Assembly (NCBI GenBank): GCA_029940345.1
Contig: JAOZRC010000154.1
Span: forward strand, 227 to 9,737
Source: Desulfobacterales bacterium
GTDB lineage: Bacteria > Desulfobacterota > Desulfobacteria > Desulfobacterales > JAUCGF01
Length of the DNA stretch: 9,511 nt
Direction: 5' to 3'
Translations under genes and position numbers: made by a program
Notes under the pieces: generated by a model
The model's input: the letters and a program-made list of their open reading frames with translations, nothing else
What the model was told of the DNA's origin: nothing
The model's database searches: none
In this document: piece by piece, positions 1-6,696 of the stretch
Layout of the letters: each line of letters opens with the position of its first letter
Position numbering within the stretch: position 1 is the stretch's first letter

Positions 1-22
1 ACTTCCGCCGGAATGCTTCAAA

Positions 23-57
23 CGCTTTGCATCTCTTAGCTTATAAGACGCAAAGCG
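23..57. repeat. Imperfect hairpin, part of REP-like cluster
   Basis: The 8-bp arms CGCTTTGC (23-30) and GCAAAGCG (50-57) are perfectly complementary. A second short stem lies inside (34-38 with 44-48). The decamer ACGCAAAGCG at 48-57 recurs at 75-84 inside the neighbouring palindrome, so the two structures share a core. It lies 3' of the solute-binding protein gene. No run of T follows on either strand, so it does not look like an intrinsic terminator. Confidence 0.5.
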
Positions 58-67
58 CCTCGGAGTG

Positions 68-92
68 TGTTCCCACGCAAAGCGTGGGAACA
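68..92. repeat. REP-like perfect palindrome (GTTCCCACGC/GCGTGGGAAC)
   Basis: An 11-bp perfect stem (68-78 with 82-92) encloses the 3-base loop AAA. Short flanking arms TCGGA (60-64) and TCCGA (105-109) could pair around it. From memory, palindromes with the arms GTTCCCACGC and GCGTGGGAAC are dispersed repeats in many proteobacterial and related genomes, probably mobilised by REP-associated (RAYT) transposases. It lies 37 bases after the stop of the binding-protein gene and could stabilise the 3' end of that mRNA. No T-tract is present. Confidence 0.65.
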
Positions 93-128
93 AGAAAAGC
101 GCTTTCCGAAGGATCTGAGTTTCGCCTT

Positions 129-1625
129 TTATTTCTTAGGTTTAGCCCAACGCATATTCAGGAATCCGTCACGGTCGCCTTCGTAAAAGACCTTATTGGA
201 AACACCGAACACTTCAGGGATCACATAGAGATAGACCCAGGGAGCATCCTTGTACAACATCTGGTCGATCTCGTTATAGACCTTGGCCCTCTCAGCACGA
301 TCCAGAATGGTTCGGCCTTTATCAAGAAGGGCGTCAACAGCTTCATTTTTATAATAATAGTCGCGGCTTTTGGAATGAAACAGGGAGTACATGTAGCGGT
401 CAGGCTCTGGGGCGTCATCCCACCAATAAATGTACATCTGATGTTTTTTGCCCTTGTAGCGCTCCCACATAACGGCCCGCTCAAAAGGCTCCAGTTTGGC
501 CTTGATACCGCTTTCCGCCAAATTTGCGGCAATGGCTTCGACTTGTTCCTGGATTTGGGACATGTAGGTGGGGTAAGCCAGGCGCACTTCGATTCCGTCC
601 GGATGGCCCGCTTCCTTGAGCAGCGCTTTGGCCTTGGCGGGATCAAAAGGATAGGGTTTAAGGGCCGGATCATGGCCGAACGTTCGGGGGCTGATCGCAC
701 CATTGCAAAGAATGGCTTTGCCGTTGAAAAGCGCTTTGTTGATCAGCTCGCGGTTGATGGCGTGGTTTACGGCTTGGCGGACGCGCACGTCATCAAAAGG
801 CGGTTCATAGGTGTTTAAGCCAAGATAGGGCATCACACCCATCTGTGAAGTGAGATACGCCTTGCCCGAAGCAAGGATTTTCTTTCTTTGGTGAACGGCG
901 ATACCGCTGATCACATCCACTTCCCCGGTGACCAGCGCAGCCACGCGGGATGTGGCTTCAGGAACGGTTTTGAAAACGACCTTGCCGTAGTAAGGCTTGG
1001 GACCGTAATATTTTTCGTATCTTTCCAGGATCACCGATTCTCCCCGCACCCATTTGGAAAGCTTGTAGGGGCCGCATCCGACCGGGTCGGTGTTGAATTT
1101 TGTGTCCCCAACCTTTTTGATATATTCCGGCGGAACGATGGGAAAGTAAATGCCCAACATATAAAGACCGGGTGCAAACGGTTTTTCAGTTTTTATTTCA
1201 AAAGTGAGTTCATCCAGCACCTTGACCTCTTTGAAGGCGGAAAGCTTACCTTTGTGGGGAGATTTGATTTCAGGATCAAATACCCTGTCAAAAGAAAATT
1301 TAACGGCCTTGGCGTTCACGGCCTCACCATTATGAAACGTGACCCCTTTGCGGAGCGTGATCTTCCATGTCAGGTCGTCTATTTTTTCCCATTTTTCAGC
1401 CAGGGCGGGTTTGACCGATGCATCCTGCTGGGGGAAAAACAATGTATCGTGAATATTGTAGCAGACACTCATCGTGTTCTGCAAAGATGAACGCATCAGA
1501 TCAAGCCCCACGGGTTCCGATTCCTGGAGTACGATCAGTGTGTCGGCATCCCGGGCTACCGCGGGTGATACGAACAGGCCGAATAACATTAAGGTTGCTA
1601 AAATGAGCGAATACGATTTTTTCAT
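129..1625 (-). CDS. ABC transporter periplasmic solute-binding protein, family 5 (DppA/OppA-like)
   Basis: This 498-residue protein is the extracytoplasmic receptor of a peptide/opine/nickel-type ABC importer. It begins with a Sec signal peptide: MKKSYS, a hydrophobic stretch to about residue 20, and a likely cleavage after AVA at 22-24. No lipobox cysteine is seen, so it should be a soluble periplasmic protein. Family-5 hallmarks follow: LTWKITLRKGVTFHNGE, the GCGPYKLSKW block where relatives usually have GTGPY, VRQAVNHAINRE, and a C-terminal stretch of acidic and aromatic residues (WWDDAPEPD). Length is normal for the family. The open frame extends upstream to 1718, but the start at 1625 has the signal peptide directly after it and a strong Shine-Dalgarno, so I chose it. 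It lies 65 bases after the second ATPase gene on the same strand. The substrate cannot be told from sequence; dipeptides or oligopeptides are most likely. Confidence 0.92.
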   Translation of the reverse strand: MKKSYSLILATLMLFGLFVSPAVARDADTLIVLQESEPVGLDLMRSSLQNTMSVCYNIHDTLFFPQQDASVKPALAEKWEKIDDLTWKITLRKGVTFHNGEAVNAKAVKFSFDRVFDPEIKSPHKGKLSAFKEVKVLDELTFEIKTEKPFAPGLYMLGIYFPIVPPEYIKKVGDTKFNTDPVGCGPYKLSKWVRGESVILERYEKYYGPKPYYGKVVFKTVPEATSRVAALVTGEVDVISGIAVHQRKKILASGKAYLTSQMGVMPYLGLNTYEPPFDDVRVRQAVNHAINRELINKALFNGKAILCNGAISPRTFGHDPALKPYPFDPAKAKALLKEAGHPDGIEVRLAYPTYMSQIQEQVEAIAANLAESGIKAKLEPFERAVMWERYKGKKHQMYIYWWDDAPEPDRYMYSLFHSKSRDYYYKNEAVDALLDKGRTILDRAERAKVYNEIDQMLYKDAPWVYLYVIPEVFGVSNKVFYEGDRDGFLNMRWAKPKK

Positions 1626-1631
1626 AAAATG

Positions 1632-1638
1632 TCTCCTT
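1632..1638 (-). promoter_or_regulatory. Shine-Dalgarno that fixes the binding-protein start
   Basis: On the minus strand AAGGAGA precedes the ATG at 1625 by 6 bases. No such site precedes the upstream in-frame ATG at 1718, which would moreover bury the signal peptide 31 residues inside the protein. Confidence 0.8.
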
Positions 1639-1690
1639 TGCTTTGAAAATGTGGTTCTATTTTTAGCCCTTAACCAGCCGGCAGACGATT

Positions 1691-2695
1691 CTACCGGCCC
1701 GGTGTGGGAGGGCTCCATAACTCACCTGTGTTGTGAAGATGGCAAGTGACAATATGCCGGCCTTGTATCAGACGCGCCGGCGGTTTTTCCCTGGTGCAGA
1801 TATCCATGCACTCAGGACATCTTGTATGAAAACGGCACCCTGGCGGAGGATTGCGCGGAGATGGCACATCTCCCTGCAAGATCACTTTTTTCCTGTTTTT
1901 TTTATGTGGGTCCGGGATGGGAACCGAAGATAGAAGTGAACGCGTATAAGGATGCAGCGGTGTTGCGTAAAGTGATTTTACCGGTGCAAGTTCGACGATC
2001 TCACCGAGATACATGACCGCCACTTTATGGCTGACATGGCGGATGACCCCCAAATCATGGGATACGAAGATATAGGATAAGCTGAGTTGTTTCTGCAGCC
2101 GTAACAGCAAGTTGAGCATCTGGGCTTGCACCGATACATCCAGCGCGGAAACCGGCTCATCGGCAATGATCAGTTCAGGCTTTAAAATAATCGCCCTTGC
2201 CAGCATGATTCTCTGGCGCTGCCCCCCTGAAAATTCATGGGGAAACCGTTTTATATGTTCTGGCAGCAGCCCGACTTCGGAGAGTGTCTTTTCTACCTTT
2301 TTCTTGCGGGATTTCCTATTTCCGATGCCGTGGGTAAGAAGCGGCTCTTCCACGATCCGTTGCACTGTGAGACGCGGATTCAGGGAACCGAAAGGGTCCT
2401 GAAATATGATCTGGATACCCTGGCGAAGTTTCCGCCGCTCTTTGGGGTGCATTTCAAATATGTTTTTCCCCTGGAACCATACTTCACCGGATGTGGGCTT
2501 CAGGAGATTTAAAATGGTGCGGCTGGCAGTGGACTTACCGCAACCCGATTCCCCCACAAGTCCCAGGGTTTCTTGATGTCCCACCGAAAAAGAGATACTG
2601 TCCACGGCGTAAACATATTTTTTCTTGCGGTTGAACAGACCGGATCGAACTGGAAAATGTTTGGTCAATTTATATACTTCAAGCAGATCAGACAT
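1691..2695 (-). CDS. Peptide ABC transporter ATP-binding protein, DppF/OppF-like
   Basis: This 334-residue cytoplasmic ATPase subunit would power an oligopeptide-type importer. Visible motifs are Walker A GESGCGKS (48-55), Q-loop IFQDPFGSLNP (97-106), signature FSGGQRQR (155-162), Walker B LIIADE (175-180), and the switch histidine in VSHD (211-214). The C-terminal oligopeptide/dipeptide extension has the family cysteine cluster C287, C293, C296, C300 and C318 (PPGCRFHTRCPECMDIC); related subunits can hold an iron-sulfur cluster there. The DppF/OppF side is chosen over DppD/OppD from the phrase SALDVSVQAQ, the N-terminal form LTKHFPV and the second position in the pair. Its start overlaps the end of the preceding ATPase gene by 8 bases, and GGAAAG lies a few bases upstream of the ATG. 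Translation is therefore probably coupled. Confidence 0.92.
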   Translation of the reverse strand: MSDLLEVYKLTKHFPVRSGLFNRKKKYVYAVDSISFSVGHQETLGLVGESGCGKSTASRTILNLLKPTSGEVWFQGKNIFEMHPKERRKLRQGIQIIFQDPFGSLNPRLTVQRIVEEPLLTHGIGNRKSRKKKVEKTLSEVGLLPEHIKRFPHEFSGGQRQRIMLARAIILKPELIIADEPVSALDVSVQAQMLNLLLRLQKQLSLSYIFVSHDLGVIRHVSHKVAVMYLGEIVELAPVKSLYATPLHPYTRSLLSSVPIPDPHKKNRKKVILQGDVPSPRNPPPGCRFHTRCPECMDICTREKPPARLIQGRHIVTCHLHNTGELWSPPTPGR

Positions 2696-3662
2696 GATTG
2701 ACTTTCCAACATGCGACTTTGTGGCCGGGATCGATTTCGCGAAGTTCGGGCTCTTTTTGCCGGCAGATATCTTCGGCTTCAGGGCACCTTGTGTTAAACC
2801 GGCAACCTGGCGGCAAATCTAAAAGACCAGGCACCGTCCCGCTGATTTCGTAAAGCTCCGTATCATCGTAATCGGTGGCGGAGCTGGGAATCGCGCGCAA
2901 CAGCCCGCGCGTATATGGGTGCAGGGGCTTGTCAAACAGATTCAGAGTTGTTGCGGTTTCCATTACCTTGCCGGTGTACATCACCATGACCCTGTCGGTT
3001 GTTTCCGCAATCACCCCAAGATCGTGGGTGATCATGATGATGGCGGTTCCCAGGTCGTCCCTCAATTTCATCATAAGGTCCAGAATCTGGGCCTGTATGG
3101 TTACATCAAGTGCTGTTGTGGGTTCATCGGCGATCAGCAGTTCGGGACGGCAGGCCAGCGCCATGGCGATCATAACCCTTTGCCGCAGTCCTCCGGAAAG
3201 CTGATGCGGGTATTCCCGAATCCGGCTTTCAGGGGCCGGTATGCCGACTTTTTCCAGGAGCTCTACCGATTTCGCAATAGCCTGCTTATAGGACATATCC
3301 CGATGAACCCTGTAAACTTCTGAAAGCTGATTCCCCACCGTAAAAACAGGATTCAGCGCAGTCATGGGTTCCTGGAAAATCATGCTGATGCGGTTGCCTC
3401 GGATGGCGCGCATCTCGGAATCCGTAATATCCGGCAGGTTACGATCTTCAAACAGGATTTGCCCGCCTGCAAAAAAAGCCGGGGGCATGGGCAGAAGGCG
3501 AAGAATCGACAGTGCCAGAACGCTTTTGCCGCATCCTGATTCACCTACGATTCCCAAAACCTCGCCTTGGTTTACTTCGAGACTGACACCGTCAACAGCT
3601 TTGACGATGCCTGCGGGGGTTTTAAAATAGGTATTTAATGAAGTGATTTTTAGGAGCGTCAT
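2688..3662 (-). CDS. Peptide ABC transporter ATP-binding protein, DppD/OppD-like
   Basis: This 324-residue ATPase is the partner of the downstream DppF-like subunit; the two should form a heterodimer under the membrane permeases. Motifs are Walker A GESGCGKS (40-47), Q-loop [11 protein letters not shown] (95-105), signature LSGGLRQR (155-162), Walker B LLIADE (175-180), D-loop TALD (183-186) and ITHD (211-214). The C-terminal cysteines C287, C293, C300 and C318 form the peptide-transporter cluster ([17 protein letters not shown]). N-terminal [15 protein letters not shown] fits the family start, but I see no clear Shine-Dalgarno before the ATG at 3662. It is the first gene of the ABC operon; a 458-base repeat-rich gap separates it from the upstream oxidoreductase gene. 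Usual operons of this type also carry two permease genes, which are not here. Confidence 0.92.
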   Translation of the reverse strand: MTLLKITSLNTYFKTPAGIVKAVDGVSLEVNQGEVLGIVGESGCGKSVLALSILRLLPMPPAFFAGGQILFEDRNLPDITDSEMRAIRGNRISMIFQEPMTALNPVFTVGNQLSEVYRVHRDMSYKQAIAKSVELLEKVGIPAPESRIREYPHQLSGGLRQRVMIAMALACRPELLIADEPTTALDVTIQAQILDLMMKLRDDLGTAIIMITHDLGVIAETTDRVMVMYTGKVMETATTLNLFDKPLHPYTRGLLRAIPSSATDYDDTELYEISGTVPGLLDLPPGCRFNTRCPEAEDICRQKEPELREIDPGHKVACWKVNHV

Positions 3663-3675
3663 AGATATTGTTTTG

Positions 3676-3823
3676 GGCTACCAGCATAAGGCAGGATAGC
3701 TATAAAAAATCGGGTTTCTCGCAGATATACGATGATGTATTGTGCCCGCACTCTGGTCTTGTGACAATAATTGTCAAAAAACCTGAAGAAACCCGATTTT
3801 TGTCCCACGATAAGTTGGTAGCC
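3676..3823. repeat. Nested inverted-repeat element upstream of the ABC operon
   Basis: Outer arms GGCTACCA (3676-3683) and TGGTAGCC (3816-3823) enclose inner 15-bp perfect arms AAAAATCGGGTTTCT (3705-3719) and AGAAACCCGATTTTT (3787-3801). The region between the inner arms also holds the perfect palindrome TGACAAT-A-ATTGTCA (3762-3776). A 64-codon plus-strand open frame crosses it but is probably a by-product. The arrangement suggests a small non-autonomous mobile or dispersed repeat, or a large structured 5' leader of the ABC operon. Two nested, exact arm pairs in about 150 bases are hard to explain by chance. Confidence 0.6.
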
Positions 3824-3848
3824 TTGTTTTGTTACTACACGTCAAGGG

Positions 3849-3875
3849 CAAAATATTATTAATGGGAATATTTTG
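3849..3875. repeat. AT-rich perfect hairpin
   Basis: Arms CAAAATATT (3849-3857) and AATATTTTG (3867-3875) are perfectly complementary around a 9-base loop. It lies in the gap between the oxidoreductase gene and the ABC operon. It is not followed by a T-run and is too AT-rich for a strong terminator. Its role is unknown. Confidence 0.4.
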
Positions 3876-3908
3876 ATGATCTGATAGCACTCCGATAAGT
3901 TAAATTAA

Positions 3909-3937
3909 TAAATAACCGGAATAGTTTTTCTTGTCAA
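3909..3937 (-). promoter_or_regulatory. Weak candidate sigma-70 promoter for the ABC operon
   Basis: On the minus strand a perfect -35 hexamer TTGACA (3937-3932) is followed after exactly 17 bases by TATTTA (3914-3909), which matches only three of six consensus -10 positions. If used, the transcript would carry the whole 3676-3823 inverted-repeat element in a leader of about 240 bases. The region is AT-rich, so a chance match is quite possible. Confidence 0.2.
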
Positions 3938-3950
3938 TAATATTTCCAGC

Positions 3951-4055
3951 TATACTCGTGAAGGCCATAATTGGTGAATTTATAATTGATAAATGCCTTA
4001 GTTCATAGGCGTAAGACATATTTTAAAATCACCAATTATGACTGTGCCAAGTATA
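3951..4055. repeat. MITE-like element, 105 bp, paired two-block terminal inverted repeats
   Basis: Both ends read inward as TATACT, then nine unrelated bases, then CATAATTGGTGA: left end 3951-3977, right end 4055-4029 on the other strand. The 12-bp inner block is identical and is followed by more near-matching bases (ATTT against TTTT). The centre contains a short stem GCCT/AGGC. It has no coding capacity. Size, AT-rich ends and position in an intergenic gap fit a miniature inverted-repeat transposable element. I could not identify a clear target-site duplication. Confidence 0.6.
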
Positions 4056-4120
4056 TTCAGATCATAAAGTTGTACGGCACTTTTTCTTGAACACTGATTC
4101 AGCATTTTTGAGAACTGAAT

Positions 4121-5368
4121 TTAGAATCGATCTGCTCTTAAAGGCGTCAAATCAACAGATGGCCGTTCGCCTGCAATAATTTGCGATACCAGCTTGCCTG
4201 TAATCAGCCCATGCGTCACCCCCAGTGTTCCATGACCAGTGGCCAGAATCAGATTTCTATACATTCCACTAGGTCCGATAATGGGTAAATCATCTGGCGT
4301 TGCCGGCCGATAGCCAGACCAAACGACTTCCTCCTCCAATTCTTCCATTCCAGGCAAATATTCGTTTACTGACTGACGTATCGCAGCCAACCGCCTCTGG
4401 TTGACAAACGGATCGAAACCTGCTAATTCCAGCGTGCTCGTAAACCGTAACGTGTCTCCCATCGGTGTTACAGCAACTTTTCGTTCAGACAGAGAGAGCG
4501 GCAATCGGGGACTGGCAGACGGTCTTTTATAAGCCAGACTATACCCCTTAGCCGGTTGGATAGGCAGTTTCAATTTCAGACCGTTGGCAATCACCGATGA
4601 CCAGGCGCCGGCAGCCAGCACTACCTGATCTGGGATAAACGCGCCTTCTGTTGTAATGACCGATGAAATCTGGTGGCCCGAGGTTTCAAATCCTGAAACT
4701 GTCGTTCCTGTTATTATCTGTACACCCTGATTTTTCGCCAGGCGCGCCATCTCATGCACAAAGCGGCCGGGGTTTACATGGGCATAAGACGCACAGTAAA
4801 TTCCATGAGTGACGGCTGGTAATACATTGGGTTCTATCCGACGCACACCATCTGCGTCCAGCAAAGATACATCCACTCCGAATTCACGTATCATTGCTAC
4901 ATCAGCCCCCCATTTTTCAAAACTCTCTTCACTGGTGAATAGAATCAACCGCCCTTTGCACTCGTAGCCAAAATTAACATCTTCTTTGGTGAACAATTCA
5001 TCAAACAGGTCAAAGCTACCCTGCCCCAACGCTAATAATATGGGGATAGACTGTTTCACTTGCTTTTCAGTGCAAGCACGGCAAAATTTCCACAACCAGC
5101 TTATGAGATCGAGATTCAGACGTGGTTTTATGAAAAAAGGACTGGTCGAATCAAACAACCATTTCAACCCTTGGCCAGGAACGCCTGGCGCAGCCATAGG
5201 TATAGAAAAGCCATTGGCAATCAAACCCGCATTGCCATGGGAACTGCCCGCTCCGATGTCATCCTTCTCAATAAGCGTCACAGACCGTCCTTGACTAGCC
5301 AGGTAGTATGCCGTAGAAACGCCGATAATTCCGCCACCAATAACGATAATGTCTTTTTGTTGATTCAT
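4121..5368 (-). CDS. FAD-dependent D-amino-acid dehydrogenase-like oxidoreductase (DadA/DAO family)
   Basis: This 415-residue flavoprotein would oxidise an amino acid (typically a D-amino acid, or an imino acid such as a hydroxyproline epimer) to the imine, passing electrons to the respiratory chain. Visible: Rossmann FAD motif IGGGIIG (10-16) with the acidic partner in TLIEKDD (31-37), GAGSSHGNAG (39-48), VLAAGAWS (250-257), PAKGYSL (272-278), and the C-terminal block GYRPATPDDLPIIGPS with ILATGHGTLGVTHG, which is characteristic of DadA-type enzymes. Length is normal. The open frame can start at a TTG (5389), but that codon has no Shine-Dalgarno; the ATG at 5368 places the FAD motif at the usual distance, so I prefer it. 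No racemase, catabolic aldolase or regulator is adjacent, so the substrate is open. Whether it works with the downstream peptide importer is speculative; 458 bases separate them. Confidence 0.85.
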   Translation of the reverse strand: MNQQKDIIVIGGGIIGVSTAYYLASQGRSVTLIEKDDIGAGSSHGNAGLIANGFSIPMAAPGVPGQGLKWLFDSTSPFFIKPRLNLDLISWLWKFCRACTEKQVKQSIPILLALGQGSFDLFDELFTKEDVNFGYECKGRLILFTSEESFEKWGADVAMIREFGVDVSLLDADGVRRIEPNVLPAVTHGIYCASYAHVNPGRFVHEMARLAKNQGVQIITGTTVSGFETSGHQISSVITTEGAFIPDQVVLAAGAWSSVIANGLKLKLPIQPAKGYSLAYKRPSASPRLPLSLSERKVAVTPMGDTLRFTSTLELAGFDPFVNQRRLAAIRQSVNEYLPGMEELEEEVVWSGYRPATPDDLPIIGPSGMYRNLILATGHGTLGVTHGLITGKLVSQIIAGERPSVDLTPLRADRF

Positions 5369-5389
5369 GGATGTGATCTCAGTGCCCAA

Positions 5390-5629
5390 AGGGGGCTGTT
5401 ATGTTACCATCATTTACCGAACATTTAGGATTCCTCTACCGCAACAGTTAGTATACGGTTTTTTTCCGGCAAACATGATATTTTTAATATTGGCCGACAT
5501 ATAAGCACTTGTTCATAAGTTTTCGGACATAAGTCCTCCGAGGTTTCCAAAACATAGGAGGTCTTCGGTGCAAAAAATTTTGTCCAGGCACTTATTGTGC
5601 ATAATTTATTTTCAAATTTAAAATATTCA
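5390..5629. other. Noncoding gap upstream of the DadA-like gene
   Basis: No convincing gene is seen here. It contains similar short units (TAAGCACTTGTTCATAAG near 5502-5519, GCACTTATTGTGCATAA near 5588-5604, GGACATAAG near 5525-5533) and an imperfect inverted repeat listed separately. I could not find a convincing -35/-10 pair for the oxidoreductase gene. It could be a 5' leader or the debris of a dispersed repeat. Confidence 0.45.
5531..5565. repeat. Imperfect inverted repeat upstream of DadA-like gene
   Basis: AAGTCCTCC (5531-5539) and GGAGGTCTT (5557-5565) pair at 8 of 9 positions around a 17-base loop. It lies about 165 bases upstream of the oxidoreductase start on the minus strand. It could be an RNA hairpin in a leader or part of a dispersed repeat; no T-run follows. 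Confidence 0.35.
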
Positions 5630-5698
5630 TCATATAAAAAGCAAGAATTTTATTTTCATTTTTCGGTTCTTCGCGGATTTGCAGGGAATTGGGATTTT

Positions 5699-5894
5699 GA
5701 TTTCGTATGCTTGCGCGTTGATCCATTTCACAGATTCGTCAAAAGGGGATATGATCAATATCCGGTTTTGCGCCAGGGCGGTTTTTATTTGCGCAGACCA
5801 GCGTTTTTGCATGCCCCGGGCCAGCACCAGGATGATCGTTGGGAGCCTTTGATCAGGATTTGAAAAACGTCTTTTCGATCCGGGAATGAAAACC
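5699..5894 (-). pseudogene. Decayed fragment of a DprA/SLOG-like DNA-processing protein
   Basis: Reading the minus strand with two frame changes gives GFHSRIEK (5894-5871), then DVFQILIKGSQ (5871-5839), then PTIILVLARGMQKRW (from 5842) and onward to ISPFDESVKWINAQAYEI (to 5699). Joined, this resembles the conserved nucleotide-binding core of Rossmann-like SLOG proteins related to the DNA-uptake protein DprA (GFHS-IEK, a G-Q-P turn, ARGM, LIISPF). The N-terminal half and the C-terminal end are missing, and after QAYEI the frame runs into unrelated residues to a stop at 5630. The fragment abuts the stop codon of the cysteine hydrolase gene. Family recognition is from memory. The decay itself rests on needing three frames within 200 bases, which a sequencing error alone would hardly explain. 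A 65-codon GTG-started frame (5827-5630) survives but is unlikely to be a functional gene. Confidence 0.55.
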
Positions 5895-5908
5895 GGTTCC
5901 CGGACAAA

Positions 5909-6658
5909 TCATTGCCACGCCACATAGCGCACTACCCGCACACCGGCGTCTCTCATTTGCCGAATCGCTGACTCGACAGCCGACAATCCGCCGAATGTTT
6001 CAGAAGGCGCGTAATTGCTTACACGCGCGCCGCACAGGCTGACATCAGCAACGACTTGAAGCCTGTCTTGAAAATATTTCTGTACTTCCACAGATGACAC
6101 CCGCACACAACTGTTTAAGGTGCAACCGCCGATCACCAAGGTGTGTATGCCGTTATCAAGACAGCGCTCAATCTGTTCTCTGAATCCGTTGGAGGGCGGG
6201 AACAAAACACTGTTGCCCGGTTTTATAAAGTATGGCTGATCAGCGTCTAAAATTTCGGCAAAACGGCGGTCCCAGCCATAACTTCCGGGTGGAAAAGGGC
6301 AACGGGTAAACATGACTTCCTTTTTTCCGCCGAACGCGTTTACCAGATTCGCACTGTTTTCAAACGCCAGTTTCAGCATCGCGACGTCCTGTTGTGCCTG
6401 CCTGCCGATAGAACGCATCCACACACCTTGGGTAAATGATTTTTGCGGATCAATAATCAAAAGGGCGGTGTCGTCAGCATCAAGGCGATCAATCGCCAAA
6501 GTGTTTAACAGATCTGCATACCTGCGGGCGCAATACGCGCCGGCCGTGTGATTAAGAATCTTGAACGCTTTATTGATATTTCCTGAATGATCAATTTTAT
6601 TGAGATTGTGAACCGCAGTTTTTGCAGACATCAACTCATTTATAGGGGCTTTTTGCAT
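5909..6658 (-). CDS. Isochorismatase-family cysteine hydrolase
   Basis: This 249-residue protein is an alpha/beta hydrolase of the isochorismatase-like superfamily, which cleaves amide, ureido or ether bonds in small metabolites (nicotinamide, carbamoyl compounds, isochorismate). The Asp-Lys-Cys triad is visible: D70 in ALLIIDPQKSF, K146 in YFIKPGNS, and C184 in IGGCTLNSCVRVSS, the usual T-x-x-x-C-V nucleophile site. The motif GGxxEV and a C-terminal helix complete the fold. An N-terminal extension of about 60 residues precedes the core, longer than in minimal family members. The start is uncertain: the Shine-Dalgarno (6681-6674) is 17 bases from this ATG as measured from GGAG, and an in-frame ATG at 6631 would shorten the extension by nine residues. 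It follows the HEPN gene by 38 bases on the same strand, so read-through from the defence cluster is likely, though its base composition is less AT-rich than theirs. Substrate unknown. Confidence 0.85.
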   Translation of the reverse strand: MQKAPINELMSAKTAVHNLNKIDHSGNINKAFKILNHTAGAYCARRYADLLNTLAIDRLDADDTALLIIDPQKSFTQGVWMRSIGRQAQQDVAMLKLAFENSANLVNAFGGKKEVMFTRCPFPPGSYGWDRRFAEILDADQPYFIKPGNSVLFPPSNGFREQIERCLDNGIHTLVIGGCTLNSCVRVSSVEVQKYFQDRLQVVADVSLCGARVSNYAPSETFGGLSAVESAIRQMRDAGVRVVRYVAWQ

Positions 6659-6681
6659 GATAACATCAGTTTCTTCTCCTC
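6640..6681 (-). promoter_or_regulatory. Shine-Dalgarno plus 8-codon upstream frame overlapping the hydrolase start
   Basis: GAGGAGAA (6681-6674) is followed, 9 bases after its GGAG, by an ATG at 6666. That frame encodes only MLSCKKPL and stops with TAA at 6642-6640. It overlaps the assumed hydrolase start (6658) in another frame and ends 8 bases before the alternative in-frame ATG at 6631. This layout could couple hydrolase translation to the mini-frame by re-initiation, or may simply mean the start lies in an unexpected place. Confidence 0.4.
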
Positions 6682-6696
6682 AAGATATAAATAGTG

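Noticed and set aside
27..818. Plus-strand 263-codon open frame
   Set aside because: It lies wholly opposite the binding-protein gene, whose family motifs are clear, and its own translation shows no recognisable family pattern or Shine-Dalgarno.
1677..1698. GCCGG/CCGGC hairpin between the DppF-like gene and the binding-protein gene
   Set aside because: Five base pairs around a 12-base loop are too weak to claim as a processing site or attenuator.
3668..3862. Plus-strand 64-codon open frame in the gap before the ABC operon
   Set aside because: It runs across both arms of the nested inverted repeat, so its sequence is explained by the repeat; there is no good ribosome-binding site.
4097..4121. 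Possible terminator of the DadA-like gene (ATTCAG/CTGAAT)
   Set aside because: The stem is only 6 bp, AT-rich, with a 12-base loop and no T-run on the minus strand.
5597..5863. Plus-strand 88-codon open frame
   Set aside because: It is opposite the DprA-like remnant, and its translation shows no family resemblance while the minus strand does.
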